Shown: positions 8,042-15,844 of the stretch, piece by piece | Layout: every line of letters starts with the position of its first letter | Numbering within the stretch: the stretch's first letter is position 1 | Origin: an uncultured Gemmiger sp. | GTDB taxonomy: Bacteria > Bacillota > Clostridia > Oscillospirales > Ruminococcaceae | Assembly (NCBI GenBank): GCA_947631565.1 | Contig: CANRLV010000005.1 | Coordinates: forward strand, 1-64,000 | DNA length: 64,000 nt | Reading direction: 5' to 3' | Notes under the pieces: model-generated | Seen by the model: only the letters and a program-made list of their open reading frames with translations | The model's database searches: none | What the model was told of the DNA's origin: nothing | Position numbers and translations under genes: made by a program

Positions 8042-8930
8042 GACCCAAAGCGTGTTCGCGGCGCTGGTCGGGCGGCCCAATGTGGGCAAATCCAGCCTGA
8101 CCAACCGCCTGGTGGGCGAGAAGGTGGCTATCGTCACCCAAAAGCCGCAGACCACGCGCAGCCGCATCACCGGCGTCATCACCAGGGGCCCGGTGCAGTA
8201 TGTGCTGCTCGACACCCCCGGCATCCACGCCCCGCGCAGCAAGCTGGACGCGCGCATGACCCAGACGGCCGCCGCCAGCGTGCAGGACGTGGACGTGACG
8301 CTGATGCTGTTCGAGCCGGCGGGAGATCTGACCGAATCGGAGCAGAGGATGGTCGAGGCACTGCGCAAGGCGGGGCCGGCCGTCGCCGTCATCAACAAGG
8401 TCGACACGCTGCGCAGCTTCGCCGCGCTGGAGGCGCGCCGGCAGTTCCTCTCGGCGCTGGGCGTTTTTGACACGGTGCTGCCGGTCTCGGCGCTGGACGG
8501 CACCGGCTGCGAGGCACTGTTCGAGGTGCTGCGCCCCTATGGCCACCCCGGCCCGCATTATTTTGACGACGACGCCTTCACCGATATGCCGGAGAAGGAG
8601 CTGGTCGCCGAGCTGGTGCGGGAAAAGGCGCTGCTGTTCCTGCGCGACGAGATCCCGCACGGCATCGCCGTCACCGTCACCCGCTTCAAGGAGCGCGCGG
8701 ACAAAGACCTTGTCGACATCGACGTCGAGATATCCTGTGAGCGCAAAAGCCATAAGGGCATGATCATTGGCAAGGGCGGGCAGATGCTCAAAAAGATCGC
8801 CACCGCCGCACGTCTCGACTGCGAGAGCCTGCTGGACACCAAGGTCAACCTGCAGTGCTGGGTCAAGGTGCGCGAGGCCTGGCGCGACAACGAGCATCTG
8901 CTCGACGAGCTCGGCTTTGCCAAGCCGTAA
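8019..8930 (+). CDS. era: GTPase Era
   Basis: A 303-residue Era GTPase: G1 GRPNVGKSS at residues 18-26, G3 DTPGIH, G4 NKVD, and a C-terminal KH domain with IIGKGGQMLKKI. Era binds the 3' end of 16S rRNA and helps 30S assembly. The ATG at 8019 follows AGGGGAG inside the end of dgkA; the longer ORF start lies in dgkA sequence. The order ybeY-dgkA-era is conserved across Firmicutes. Confidence 0.96.
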   Translation: MAKNRTIETQSVFAALVGRPNVGKSSLTNRLVGEKVAIVTQKPQTTRSRITGVITRGPVQYVLLDTPGIHAPRSKLDARMTQTAAASVQDVDVTLMLFEPAGDLTESEQRMVEALRKAGPAVAVINKVDTLRSFAALEARRQFLSALGVFDTVLPVSALDGTGCEALFEVLRPYGHPGPHYFDDDAFTDMPEKELVAELVREKALLFLRDEIPHGIAVTVTRFKERADKDLVDIDVEISCERKSHKGMIIGKGGQMLKKIATAARLDCESLLDTKVNLQCWVKVREAWRDNEHLLDELGFAKP

Positions 8931-9044
8931 GGCAAATATACCCCCGAAAAACAGAAAATTTTCTGCCCCCTTTGGACAACATTTCCACGCATAGCGCCGT
9001 ATGATGGTGGTACAGTAACACCAAAAACGGCAGGGGGCGGGACC

Positions 9045-9245
9045 ATGCACGGGGAAACGGATGTATGCGGCGGGTGGCGGCAGTTTGCCGCCACCGGCAG
9101 CGTGTATGATTATCTGGACTACAAATCACGGCAGACCGATGCCGTGACACACGAGGACGGCCATGCAGATCGCAACGACGGGGCTGGTGCTGCGCCAGGT
9201 CAAGGTGGGGGAAGCGGACCAGATCCTGACCCTGCTCACCCCTGA
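9045..9245 (+). CDS. yqzL: YqzL-like small protein overlapping recO
   Basis: The 66-residue ORF between era and recO contains WRQFAATGSVYDYLDYK, which fits the YqzL signature (W..F..TG....YL.Y) of a tiny protein found at this exact position in Bacillus and Clostridia. Function is unknown. The ATG follows GCAGGGGGCGGG. The family is normally about 45 residues; here the frame continues 83 bases into recO in another frame, so the C-terminal Gly/Asp-rich tail may be fortuitous read-on. Confidence 0.65.
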   Translation: MHGETDVCGGWRQFAATGSVYDYLDYKSRQTDAVTHEDGHADRNDGAGAAPGQGGGSGPDPDPAHP

Positions 9246-9906
9246 GCTGGGGGTCATCTCTGCCTCGGCCCGGGGCAGCCTGCGGCTGAAAAACAAGCTG
9301 TTCAGTGCCTGCGGGCTTTTTTGCTATTCGGAATTTACCCTCACCAGCGGCCGCACGACCTGGTTCATCGACGCCGCGCAGGTGCGGCGCACCTTCCACA
9401 GCCTGTCGCGCAGCGTCGAGACGTCGAGCCTTGCCATCTATCTGGCCGAGCTGGCCGCCGCGCAGGCGCCTGCCCCGGCCGAGGCGGGCGCGCTGCTGCG
9501 CCTGCTGCTCAACTGCCTGTATATGCTCAGCGAGGCCAAGCGCCTGCCGCGCCAGATCAAGGCCATCTATGAGCTGCGCAGCATGGTGCTGGGCGGCTAT
9601 ATGCCGGATATCCTGGCCTGTGCAGGCTGCGGCCGCTATGAGGGCGGGGATTTTCGCCTTGACCCGCGCGAGGGCGTGCTGCTCTGTGCCGACTGTGCGG
9701 CCAGACAGGATCGCCCCACCAACCTCGACGCCGGCGCGCTGTACGCGCTGCGCCATATCTGCCTGGCCGAGGACGACAAGCTGTTTAACTTTACATTAAA
9801 GCCGGCCAGCCTGGCCAGGCTCGGCAAGGTGAGCGAGGCCTACCATCTGGCCCGCGCCGAGCAGATCCCCAAGAGCCTGGATTTTTTAAAGACCGTACTG
9901 GAGTAA
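9163..9906 (+). CDS. recO: DNA repair protein RecO
   Basis: A 247-residue RecO: N-terminal OB fold (TTGLVLRQVKVGEADQILTLLT, SARGSLRLKNKL), helical centre, and a four-Cys zinc site CAGCG...CADCA at about residues 148-174. RecO loads RecA onto SSB-coated DNA together with RecR. The gene ends three bases before mutS2, giving an era-yqzL-recO-mutS2 repair cluster. Confidence 0.95.
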   Translation: MQIATTGLVLRQVKVGEADQILTLLTPELGVISASARGSLRLKNKLFSACGLFCYSEFTLTSGRTTWFIDAAQVRRTFHSLSRSVETSSLAIYLAELAAAQAPAPAEAGALLRLLLNCLYMLSEAKRLPRQIKAIYELRSMVLGGYMPDILACAGCGRYEGGDFRLDPREGVLLCADCAARQDRPTNLDAGALYALRHICLAEDDKLFNFTLKPASLARLGKVSEAYHLARAEQIPKSLDFLKTVLE

Positions 9907-9909
9907 ACG

Positions 9910-12294
9910 ATGCAGGAAAGCTATAAAACAACGCTGGAGCTGGATAAGATCATCGCCCGTGCGGTGCGCCTGTGCGCTTGTGCGGAGGCGGCGGAGATGC
10001 TGCAAGCTATCAAGCCCTGCCAAACGCCGGAGGACGAGCGCTTTGCCCTGGCCCAGACCGACGCACTCAACACGCTGCTGCTCAAAAACGGGCGGCCGCG
10101 CTTTGGCGGGGTATCGGGCGTCAAGCGCATCGCCGCGCACGCGGTCAAGGGCGGCGTGCTGTCGATGGGCGAGCTGCTGGACGTGGCCGCGGCCCTGCGT
10201 AACTTTGCCGGACTGCGGCAGTGGTATGACGATTTAGAGCATGACGCCCTGCCCACCGACGATCTGTTCTACGCCCTGGCGCCCCAGCCGGCGCTGGAAA
10301 AGAACATCACCGACAGCATTTTGGCGCCCGACACGATGGCCGACACGGCCAGCGCGGCCTTAAACGATCTGCGCCGCCGCATCCGTGCCACCGAGGACGG
10401 CATCCGCACCAAGCTCGAGAACATCATCAAGGGCAGCGACACCGCGAAGTATTTGCAGGATGCCGTTGTTTCTTTGCGCAACGGGCGCTATGTGGTGCCG
10501 GTGCGGGCCGAGTACCGCGGCGAGGTGGGCGGCATCATCCACGATGTATCCTCCACCGGCGCCACCGTTTTTGTCGAGCCGACCGCCGTTGTCGAGGCCA
10601 ACGCCCGCATTTTGCAGCTGCGCGCGCAGGAGCAGGAGGAGATGGCCCGCATTTTGGCGGCGTTCTCGGCGCAGGTGGCGGGGCTGGAGCCGCAGTTCAG
10701 CTACAGCTATGACGCCATGCTGCAGATCGATGTACTGCTGGCCAAGGCGCGGCTGGCGCTGGAGATGGACGCCTTTGCGCCGCTGGTCAACGATACGCCG
10801 CATTTTGCGCTCCAAAAAGCGCGCCATCCACTCATCGACAAGGCCAAGGCCGTGCCGGTGGACATCGTTTTGGGCGCGGAGTATGACACGATGGTCATCA
10901 CCGGCCCCAACACCGGCGGCAAGACGGTCGCGCTCAAGACGGCCGGCCTGCTCTGCGCGATGGCCCAGCACGGATTCCTCATCCCCGTGCAGGAGCAGAG
11001 CTCAGTCTGCTGCTTTGCCGAGTATCTGGCCGACATCGGCGACGAGCAGAGCATCGAGCAGAGTCTGTCGACTTTTTCCGGGCACATCAAACGCATCACC
11101 GGCATTCTGGCGCTGGCCGGGCCCGGCACGCTGACCCTGCTCGACGAGCTGGGCGCCGGCACCGACCCGGCCGAGGGCGCGGCGCTGGCCGTCAGCCTGA
11201 TCGAAGAGCTGCGCGCGCGTGGCACGCTGCTGATGGCCACCACCCACTATGCGGAGCTCAAGGTCTTTGCGCTCGAGACGCCGGGCGTCGTTAACGCCAG
11301 CTGTGAATTCAACGTCGAGACGCTGATGCCGACCTATAAGCTGAGCGTCGGCGTGCCGGGCAAATCCAACGCTTTCCTCATCAGCGAGAAGCTGGGCATC
11401 CCCACGGCCGTCATCGACGCCGCCCGCGCTCATATGTCCAGCGACGACAAGCGGCTGGACAGTGTGCTGGCCCAGCTCGACGAGCTCAAACTGCAGCTCA
11501 AGGCCGCCGAGACGGAGGCCGAGCAGGCCCGCCATGCGGCCGAGCACGCACTGGAAAGCGCCGAGCAGAAGCGTGCCGAGCTGGTCCGCCAGGGCGAGGA
11601 GGAGCTGGAGCACGCCCGCCGCGAGGCGCGCGCCCTGGCCGAGAGGGTGCAGAACGAGGCCTATGCCCTGACCGACGAGCTGCGCCGCCTCCAGAAGGAC
11701 GAAAAGACCGCCGCCGCCCAGCGCGCCCAGCGCGCGCGGGAGATCGCCCGCAAGGATACCGAGGCGCTGCTGGCCGGCGCCGCCGCCCACGCCCCGCGAA
11801 AGGAGTATGTGCCCCTCAAGGACGTGCGCGTGGGGCAGGAGGTGCTCATCGCCGAGCTGGGGCAGACCGCCGTCGTCACCGCCGGCCCCGACCGCGACGG
11901 CCTGGTCGAGGTGCGGGCCGGCATCCTCAAGACCAAGGTCCCGCTGTCGGGCCTGGCCGCGCCGGACAAGATGGCCGAAAGGCCAAAGCAAAAGCACACC
12001 CCGCGCCCCGCCGGCAGCCACACCCGCGTACAGCTGGACAGCAGCCGCAGGGCGAGCATGGAGGTCAACCTGCTCGGCTATACGGTCGAGGAAGCCCTGA
12101 TGGAGACCGACCGCTTTTTGGACAGCGCCGTGCTGCGCGGCCAGCAGACCGTGTACATCATCCACGGCGTGGGCACCGGCGCGCTGCGCAGCGCCATCCA
12201 AAAGCACCTGCGCACGCACAAGGCGGTCAAAAGCTTCCGCCCCGGCCGCTACGGCGAGGGCGAGGCCGGCGTGACGGTTGTGGAGCTCAAATAA
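9910..12294 (+). CDS. mutS2: Endonuclease MutS2
   Basis: A 794-residue MutS2: clamp/lever region, ATPase with GPNTGGKT at about residues 332-339 and the LLDELGAGTDP Walker B, a long charged coiled coil at about 515-635, and a C-terminal Smr nuclease domain (VNLLGYTVEEALMETDRFLD ... IHGVGTGALR). MutS2 suppresses recombination and, in Bacillus, helps rescue collided ribosomes. No mismatch-binding domain is present, which separates it from MutS. A strong terminator follows at 12310. Confidence 0.96.
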   Translation: MQESYKTTLELDKIIARAVRLCACAEAAEMLQAIKPCQTPEDERFALAQTDALNTLLLKNGRPRFGGVSGVKRIAAHAVKGGVLSMGELLDVAAALRNFAGLRQWYDDLEHDALPTDDLFYALAPQPALEKNITDSILAPDTMADTASAALNDLRRRIRATEDGIRTKLENIIKGSDTAKYLQDAVVSLRNGRYVVPVRAEYRGEVGGIIHDVSSTGATVFVEPTAVVEANARILQLRAQEQEEMARILAAFSAQVAGLEPQFSYSYDAMLQIDVLLAKARLALEMDAFAPLVNDTPHFALQKARHPLIDKAKAVPVDIVLGAEYDTMVITGPNTGGKTVALKTAGLLCAMAQHGFLIPVQEQSSVCCFAEYLADIGDEQSIEQSLSTFSGHIKRITGILALAGPGTLTLLDELGAGTDPAEGAALAVSLIEELRARGTLLMATTHYAELKVFALETPGVVNASCEFNVETLMPTYKLSVGVPGKSNAFLISEKLGIPTAVIDAARAHMSSDDKRLDSVLAQLDELKLQLKAAETEAEQARHAAEHALESAEQKRAELVRQGEEELEHARREARALAERVQNEAYALTDELRRLQKDEKTAAAQRAQRAREIARKDTEALLAGAAAHAPRKEYVPLKDVRVGQEVLIAELGQTAVVTAGPDRDGLVEVRAGILKTKVPLSGLAAPDKMAERPKQKHTPRPAGSHTRVQLDSSRRASMEVNLLGYTVEEALMETDRFLDSAVLRGQQTVYIIHGVGTGALRSAIQKHLRTHKAVKSFRPGRYGEGEAGVTVVELK

Positions 12295-12309
12295 CAGGAA
12301 TCAACTACA

Positions 12310-12347
12310 GCGGACCCGCTGCCATTTTGGCAGCGGGTCCGCTTTTT
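12310..12347 (+). terminator. Intrinsic terminator of the era-mutS2 run
   Basis: A perfect 14-bp stem (GCGGACCCGCTGCC / GGCAGCGGGTCCGC, loop ATTTT) is followed by TTTTT. Confidence 0.93.
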
Positions 12348-12356
12348 GCGCCCCGT

Positions 12357-12404
12357 TTCGGCACCTACGTTTTGCGCATTTTCTCGGGGGCGGGGGAATA
12401 TACT
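12357..12404 (+). promoter_or_regulatory. Candidate Spo0A-dependent spoIIGA promoter
   Basis: TTGCGC (12372-12377) and TATACT (12399-12404) are 21 bases apart, too wide for ordinary sigma-A but close to the 22-base spacing known for B. subtilis spoIIG, which Spo0A activates. TTCGGCA (12357-12363), one mismatch from the 0A box TTCGACA, lies just upstream of the -35. Confidence 0.5.
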
Positions 12405-12454
12405 GGCAGCAGGGTCCAATGCCGCGGCCGTGGCTGCGCAGGAGGGGGCAGGGG

Positions 12455-13339
12455 ATGAAGACCGTCGTTTATCTGGACATCCTGCTGCTCGTCAACTTTC
12501 TCATCGGCTGGCTGCTGCTGCACATGGCGGGGCTGCTCAGCGGGCAGGCGGCCGGCGCACGGCGGCTGTTGGCGGGCAGCGCGCTGGCGGCCCTGTCGGC
12601 ACTCATCCTGTTTGGGCCCGAGATGGCCTATCCCTGGCAGCTGGCCTACCGCTTGGGCACGGCGGCGCTCATCTGCCGCGTGACCTTTGGCCGGCGCACC
12701 CGGGTCCAGTTCCTGTGCGGCGTATGCTGGTACACGGCGCTCAACCTGCTGGCAGCGGGGCTGGCTCTGCTCTATGTCTACCGCACCGGCTCGCGGCTGG
12801 TGCAGACGGCCAACCTGGCCGTGTACCTGCGCATCCCGCCGCTTGTGCTCGTGGGCTTGACGGGGGTCATCTGCCTTGTTTTGGAGCTGCTGCTGCGCCG
12901 CCCGGCGGCACTGGGCGGCACGGCGGCCACGGTAGGGCTGCGTGTGCTGCTGGAGGACACGCCTCTCACGCTGCGGGCCATGCTGGACACCGGCTGCCAT
13001 CTAAAGGACCCCATGACCTGCCTGCCGGTGCTGCTCATCAGCTACGCCGATGCCAAGCCGCGCCTGCCGCAGGCAACGGCCGATTTCCTTGAAAGCTGGT
13101 TCGCCGGCAAGCGCACGGCCCAGCCGCCGGCGGCCGCCGCCCTGCGCATGATCCCCTGCGCCACCGCCGCCGGGCACACGCTGCTGCCCGGCTTTGCCGT
13201 GGAGCAGATCGGGCTCATCACCAGGCAGGGCGTGCGGGCGCTGGGACGCACCGTCATCGCCTTCTGCCCCGAGACGCTGGGCGAGGGCTGTGAGGCACTG
13301 TACGGCAGCGATTTCCTGCCGCAGGGCAGTCTATCCTGA
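12455..13339 (+). CDS. spoIIGA: Sigma-E processing peptidase SpoIIGA
   Basis: A 294-residue membrane-bound aspartic protease that cleaves pro-sigma-E in the mother cell. The N-terminal half has five hydrophobic segments; the protease half carries LDTGCHLKDP (catalytic D178), the known SpoIIGA motif. The ATG at 12455 follows GGAGGGGG; the longer ORF runs back over the mutS2 terminator. It ends 24 bases before sigE, its substrate. Confidence 0.9.
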   Translation: MKTVVYLDILLLVNFLIGWLLLHMAGLLSGQAAGARRLLAGSALAALSALILFGPEMAYPWQLAYRLGTAALICRVTFGRRTRVQFLCGVCWYTALNLLAAGLALLYVYRTGSRLVQTANLAVYLRIPPLVLVGLTGVICLVLELLLRRPAALGGTAATVGLRVLLEDTPLTLRAMLDTGCHLKDPMTCLPVLLISYADAKPRLPQATADFLESWFAGKRTAQPPAAAALRMIPCATAAGHTLLPGFAVEQIGLITRQGVRALGRTVIAFCPETLGEGCEALYGSDFLPQGSLS

Positions 13340-13363
13340 TACAACAAAAAGGGGGTGGTATCC

Positions 13364-14077
13364 ATGCCGCTGGCAGAGCGCCTGCAAAGCGCCGTGCGCA
13401 CGTTTTTGCGGGAATGCGCGGCGCAGCCGCTGCACTACATCAACGGGCCGGACGTGCTGCCCGCCCCACTCGACGCGGCGGCGGAAAAGCAGGCCATCAC
13501 CGACCTCGCCGCCGGCAGCGCAACAGCGCGCGATGCGCTCATCACGCACAACCTGCGCTTGGTCGTGTACATCGCCAAAAAGTTCGAAACCGCCTCGGCC
13601 GGCATCGAGGACCTGATCTCCATCGGCACCATCGGGCTCATCAAGGCCGTCAACACCTTTGTGCCGGACAAGAACATCAAGCTCGCCACCTACGCCAGCC
13701 GCTGCATCGAGAACGAGATCTTGATGTACCTGCGCAAAAGCTCCAACCGCCGCCAGGATGCCAGCATCGACGAGCCACTCAACATCGATTCCGACGGCAA
13801 CGAGCTGCTGCTGATAGACGTGCTGACCAGTGACGAGGGCGATGTGGGCGAGGCGATGGAGCGCAATGCCGAGCGCGCCGCCCTGCGCCGCGCCGTGGCC
13901 GGGCTTGCCCCGCGCGAGCGCCAGATCATGCAGCTGCGCTTCGGCCTGCAGGACGGCGTGGAGCACACACAGAAGGAAGTCGCCGACACCATCGGCATCT
14001 CACAGAGCTACATCTCCCGGCTGGAGAAGCGCATCATCAAACGGCTCCGGCAGGAAATGGAGGCGACGGCGCAATAG
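13364..14077 (+). CDS. sigE: RNA polymerase sporulation sigma factor SigE
   Basis: A 237-residue sigma-70 family factor with region 2 ([48 protein letters not shown]) and region 4 ([22 protein letters not shown]). The first 30 or so residues before region 2 are a pro-sequence of the type removed by SpoIIGA, encoded just upstream. SigE is the early mother-cell sigma factor. I take the ATG at 13364, six bases after AAGGGGGTGG, over a GTG at 13355 that is part of that ribosome site. Confidence 0.92.
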   Translation: MPLAERLQSAVRTFLRECAAQPLHYINGPDVLPAPLDAAAEKQAITDLAAGSATARDALITHNLRLVVYIAKKFETASAGIEDLISIGTIGLIKAVNTFVPDKNIKLATYASRCIENEILMYLRKSSNRRQDASIDEPLNIDSDGNELLLIDVLTSDEGDVGEAMERNAERAALRRAVAGLAPRERQIMQLRFGLQDGVEHTQKEVADTIGISQSYISRLEKRIIKRLRQEMEATAQ

Positions 14078-14104
14078 CGCCGCCGCCTTCTTTGTGTCAT
14101 GCGG

Positions 14105-14653
14105 TCAGGCCTCCCGCCGCACGGCCGTCTGGGCGATAAAGGTCGGCAGCAGGCCGCCGATGGCGTTCATCTGCAGGCCCTCACCGTACAAAAGGTAATC
14201 CACGCCGTCGCGGGTCCAGGCGGCGCTGGCGGCGCCGCTGTTCGATTGCCGCAGCGCCACCTGCACGCCGTCGATATAGCAGACGGCGGCACTGTCATAA
14301 CTGACGCCGCGCTCCAGCTCGGCGCAGGGCACGCCGGCCGCGCAGTGCAGCGCCGCGCGCAGCGTGAGCTGCTGTGCCGGCGCCAGGTCGTAGACGATCT
14401 GGGCGATGCGGTCATCGACCAGCCAGTAGGCGGTGGGGTGCAAAAGCTCGCTCTGCGGGCAGTGCTCCACGCAAAATCCGGCCGTTTTGGCATAGTCCGG
14501 AACAGCGTAGGAATAGTAGACCTCCCGGCCCGCCGGGTCGACCATGTGTTTGTACCGCCGCATGCGCAGCGCCAGCACCGCTACTCCGGCCAGGGCAGCG
14601 GCCAGCAGCACAGCGGCCGCCCAAAACAGATAAAACCACACGATGCTCTCCAT
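14105..14653 (-). CDS. Unrecognised membrane-anchored protein antisense between sigE and sigG
   Basis: I do not recognise this 182-residue protein. One membrane segment (FYLFWAAAVLLAAALAGVAVLAL) at residues 7-29 is followed by a basic stretch and a beta-rich outer or cytosolic domain ending in GLQMNAIGGLLPTFIAQT. It lies on the opposite strand between sigE and sigG, which are adjacent in most sporeformers, and ends 27 bases from sigE with no shared promoter. Long and well-formed enough to be real; function unknown. Confidence 0.65.
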   Translation of the reverse strand: MESIVWFYLFWAAAVLLAAALAGVAVLALRMRRYKHMVDPAGREVYYSYAVPDYAKTAGFCVEHCPQSELLHPTAYWLVDDRIAQIVYDLAPAQQLTLRAALHCAAGVPCAELERGVSYDSAAVCYIDGVQVALRQSNSGAASAAWTRDGVDYLLYGEGLQMNAIGGLLPTFIAQTAVRREA

Positions 14654-14791
14654 ACGCGCACCCTCCCTTTGTGTGTATGCTATGCCGCGGCGGCGCCCTC
14701 TGTGCAGATTTTACCAGCGCCGGCCCTGTCTGCCGCACAGCGCGCCGGCCCATACTTTTGCATGGAAAACAGCGCAGGGGAGGATGAAAAA

Positions 14792-15568
14792 ATGTACGCA
14801 GGAAAGGTGGAGATCTGCGGGGTCAATACCGGGCAGCTGCCGGTGCTGACCGAGGCGGAAAAACGGGCGCTGCTCACAGCGGCCGCGGCGGGCGACCGCG
14901 AAGCGCGGCAGAAGATGATCCAGGGCAACCTGCGCCTGGTGCTGAGCGTGGTGCAGAAATTTGCCGGCCGCGGCGAGAACATGGACGACCTGTTCCAGGT
15001 CGGCTGCATCGGGCTCATCAAGGCCATCGACAACTTTGACAACAGCCTCAACGTGCGCTTCTCGACCTACGGCGTGCCGATGATCGTGGGCGAGATACGC
15101 CGCTTTCTGCGCGACAACAACACCGTGCGGGTCAGCCGGTCATTGCGTGATCTGGCCTGCCACGCCATGCAGGCGCGCGAGGCCCTGCAAAAGGAAAACG
15201 GCCGCGAGCCCCGCGTCAGCGAGATCGCGGCCCGGCTGGGCACGGCGCCGGAAAACGTAGCCCTCGCCCTTGAATCCATGAGCGAGCCGGCCAGCCTGTA
15301 TGAGCCCGTCTACAGTGACGGCGAGGACACGCTCGCCATCGTGGACCAGGTCAAAGATAAAAGCAGCGAGGAGAGCTGGATCAGCGACATCATGTTCCGC
15401 GACACCGTGCGTGCCCTCACCCCGCGGGAACGGCGCATCATCGCGCTGCGCTATCTCTCCGGCAAAACGCAGATGCAGGTGGCGCAGGAGATCGGCATCA
15501 GCCAGGCGCAGGTCAGCCGCCTGGAAAAAAGCGCGCTGAGCCGCATCCGGGAGCAAATCTCCTGTTGA
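14792..15568 (+). CDS. sigG: RNA polymerase sporulation sigma factor SigG
   Basis: A 258-residue forespore sigma factor. Its N-terminus KVEICGVNTGQLPVLTE is a hallmark of SigG; region 2 (NLRLVLSVVQKFAGRG, DLFQVGCIGLIKAIDNFD), region 3 and region 4 (MQVAQEIGISQAQVSRLEK) are intact. The ATG at 14792 has GGGGAGG eight bases upstream; the in-frame ATG at 14762 would add ten residues not typical of the family. Separated from sigE by an antisense gene, so it needs its own promoter, which I could not identify with confidence. Confidence 0.93.
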   Translation: MYAGKVEICGVNTGQLPVLTEAEKRALLTAAAAGDREARQKMIQGNLRLVLSVVQKFAGRGENMDDLFQVGCIGLIKAIDNFDNSLNVRFSTYGVPMIVGEIRRFLRDNNTVRVSRSLRDLACHAMQAREALQKENGREPRVSEIAARLGTAPENVALALESMSEPASLYEPVYSDGEDTLAIVDQVKDKSSEESWISDIMFRDTVRALTPRERRIIALRYLSGKTQMQVAQEIGISQAQVSRLEKSALSRIREQISC

Positions 15569-15620
15569 AATCGTGTCACCCGCGGCGCCGCAGACTGTCA
15601 AAAAGGCATATTTTAAATCC

Positions 15621-15655
15621 ATCGGCCCTGACCGACATGCGCTGGCAGGGCCGAT
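15621..15655. repeat. Inverted repeat downstream of sigG
   Basis: ATCGGCCCTG and CAGGGCCGAT form a 10-bp perfect stem with a 15-base loop, 52 bases after the sigG stop. No T-run follows. Confidence 0.6.
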
Positions 15656-15664
15656 ACATCTAGA

Positions 15665-15716
15665 GCAAAAAATGCCGTTCAAGTCGCCCTTTGGGCATGC
15701 GAACGGCATTTTTTGC
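15665..15716. terminator. Bidirectional terminator after sigG
   Basis: GCAAAAAATGCCGTTC is repeated as its exact reverse complement at 15701, a 16-bp stem flanked by A6 and T6. It can stop transcription in both directions. Confidence 0.85.
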
Positions 15717-15733
15717 GACGGGGTATGTCCAAG

Positions 15734-15783
15734 AGAGGGGTGCAGGCGGACCGGCGCAGCCAGTAACGCCGAACCCCTCTTTT
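15734..15783 (+). terminator. Second hairpin, terminator-like
   Basis: AGAGGGGT pairs with ACCCCTCT 31 bases later, followed by TTTG; an inner GGCG/CGCC pair lengthens the structure. Confidence 0.5.
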
Positions 15784-15785
15784 GC

Positions 15786-15810
15786 ATCGTGTCGAATTCT
15801 TCGACACGAT
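15786..15810. repeat. 25-bp palindrome containing two Spo0A-box-like heptamers
   Basis: ATCGTGTCGAA and TTCGACACGAT form a perfect 11-bp inverted repeat with a 3-base spacer. Each arm contains TGTCGAA/TTCGACA, the consensus 0A-box core, but no promoter is close enough to judge whether it is an operator or only a hairpin. Confidence 0.6.
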
Positions 15811-15812
15811 GA

Positions 15813-15840
15813 GGCGCCGCTGCTTTTGCGCAGCGGCGCC
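15813..15840. repeat. Hairpin next to the DHHW gene stop
   Basis: GGCGCCGCTG / CAGCGGCGCC with an 8-base loop ends four bases before the DHHW stop codon. It is likely the 3' end structure of the - strand operon, although no U-tract follows on that strand. Confidence 0.55.
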
Positions 15841-15844
15841 AATC

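Noticed and set aside
8972-9005. Promoter TTGGAC/TATGAT before yqzL
   Set aside because: The spacer is 22 bases and no activator site supports such spacing here.
14762-14791. Upstream ATG as the sigG start
   Set aside because: It would add ten residues before the conserved KVEICGVNT start and its ribosome site is poorer than GGGGAGG before 14792.
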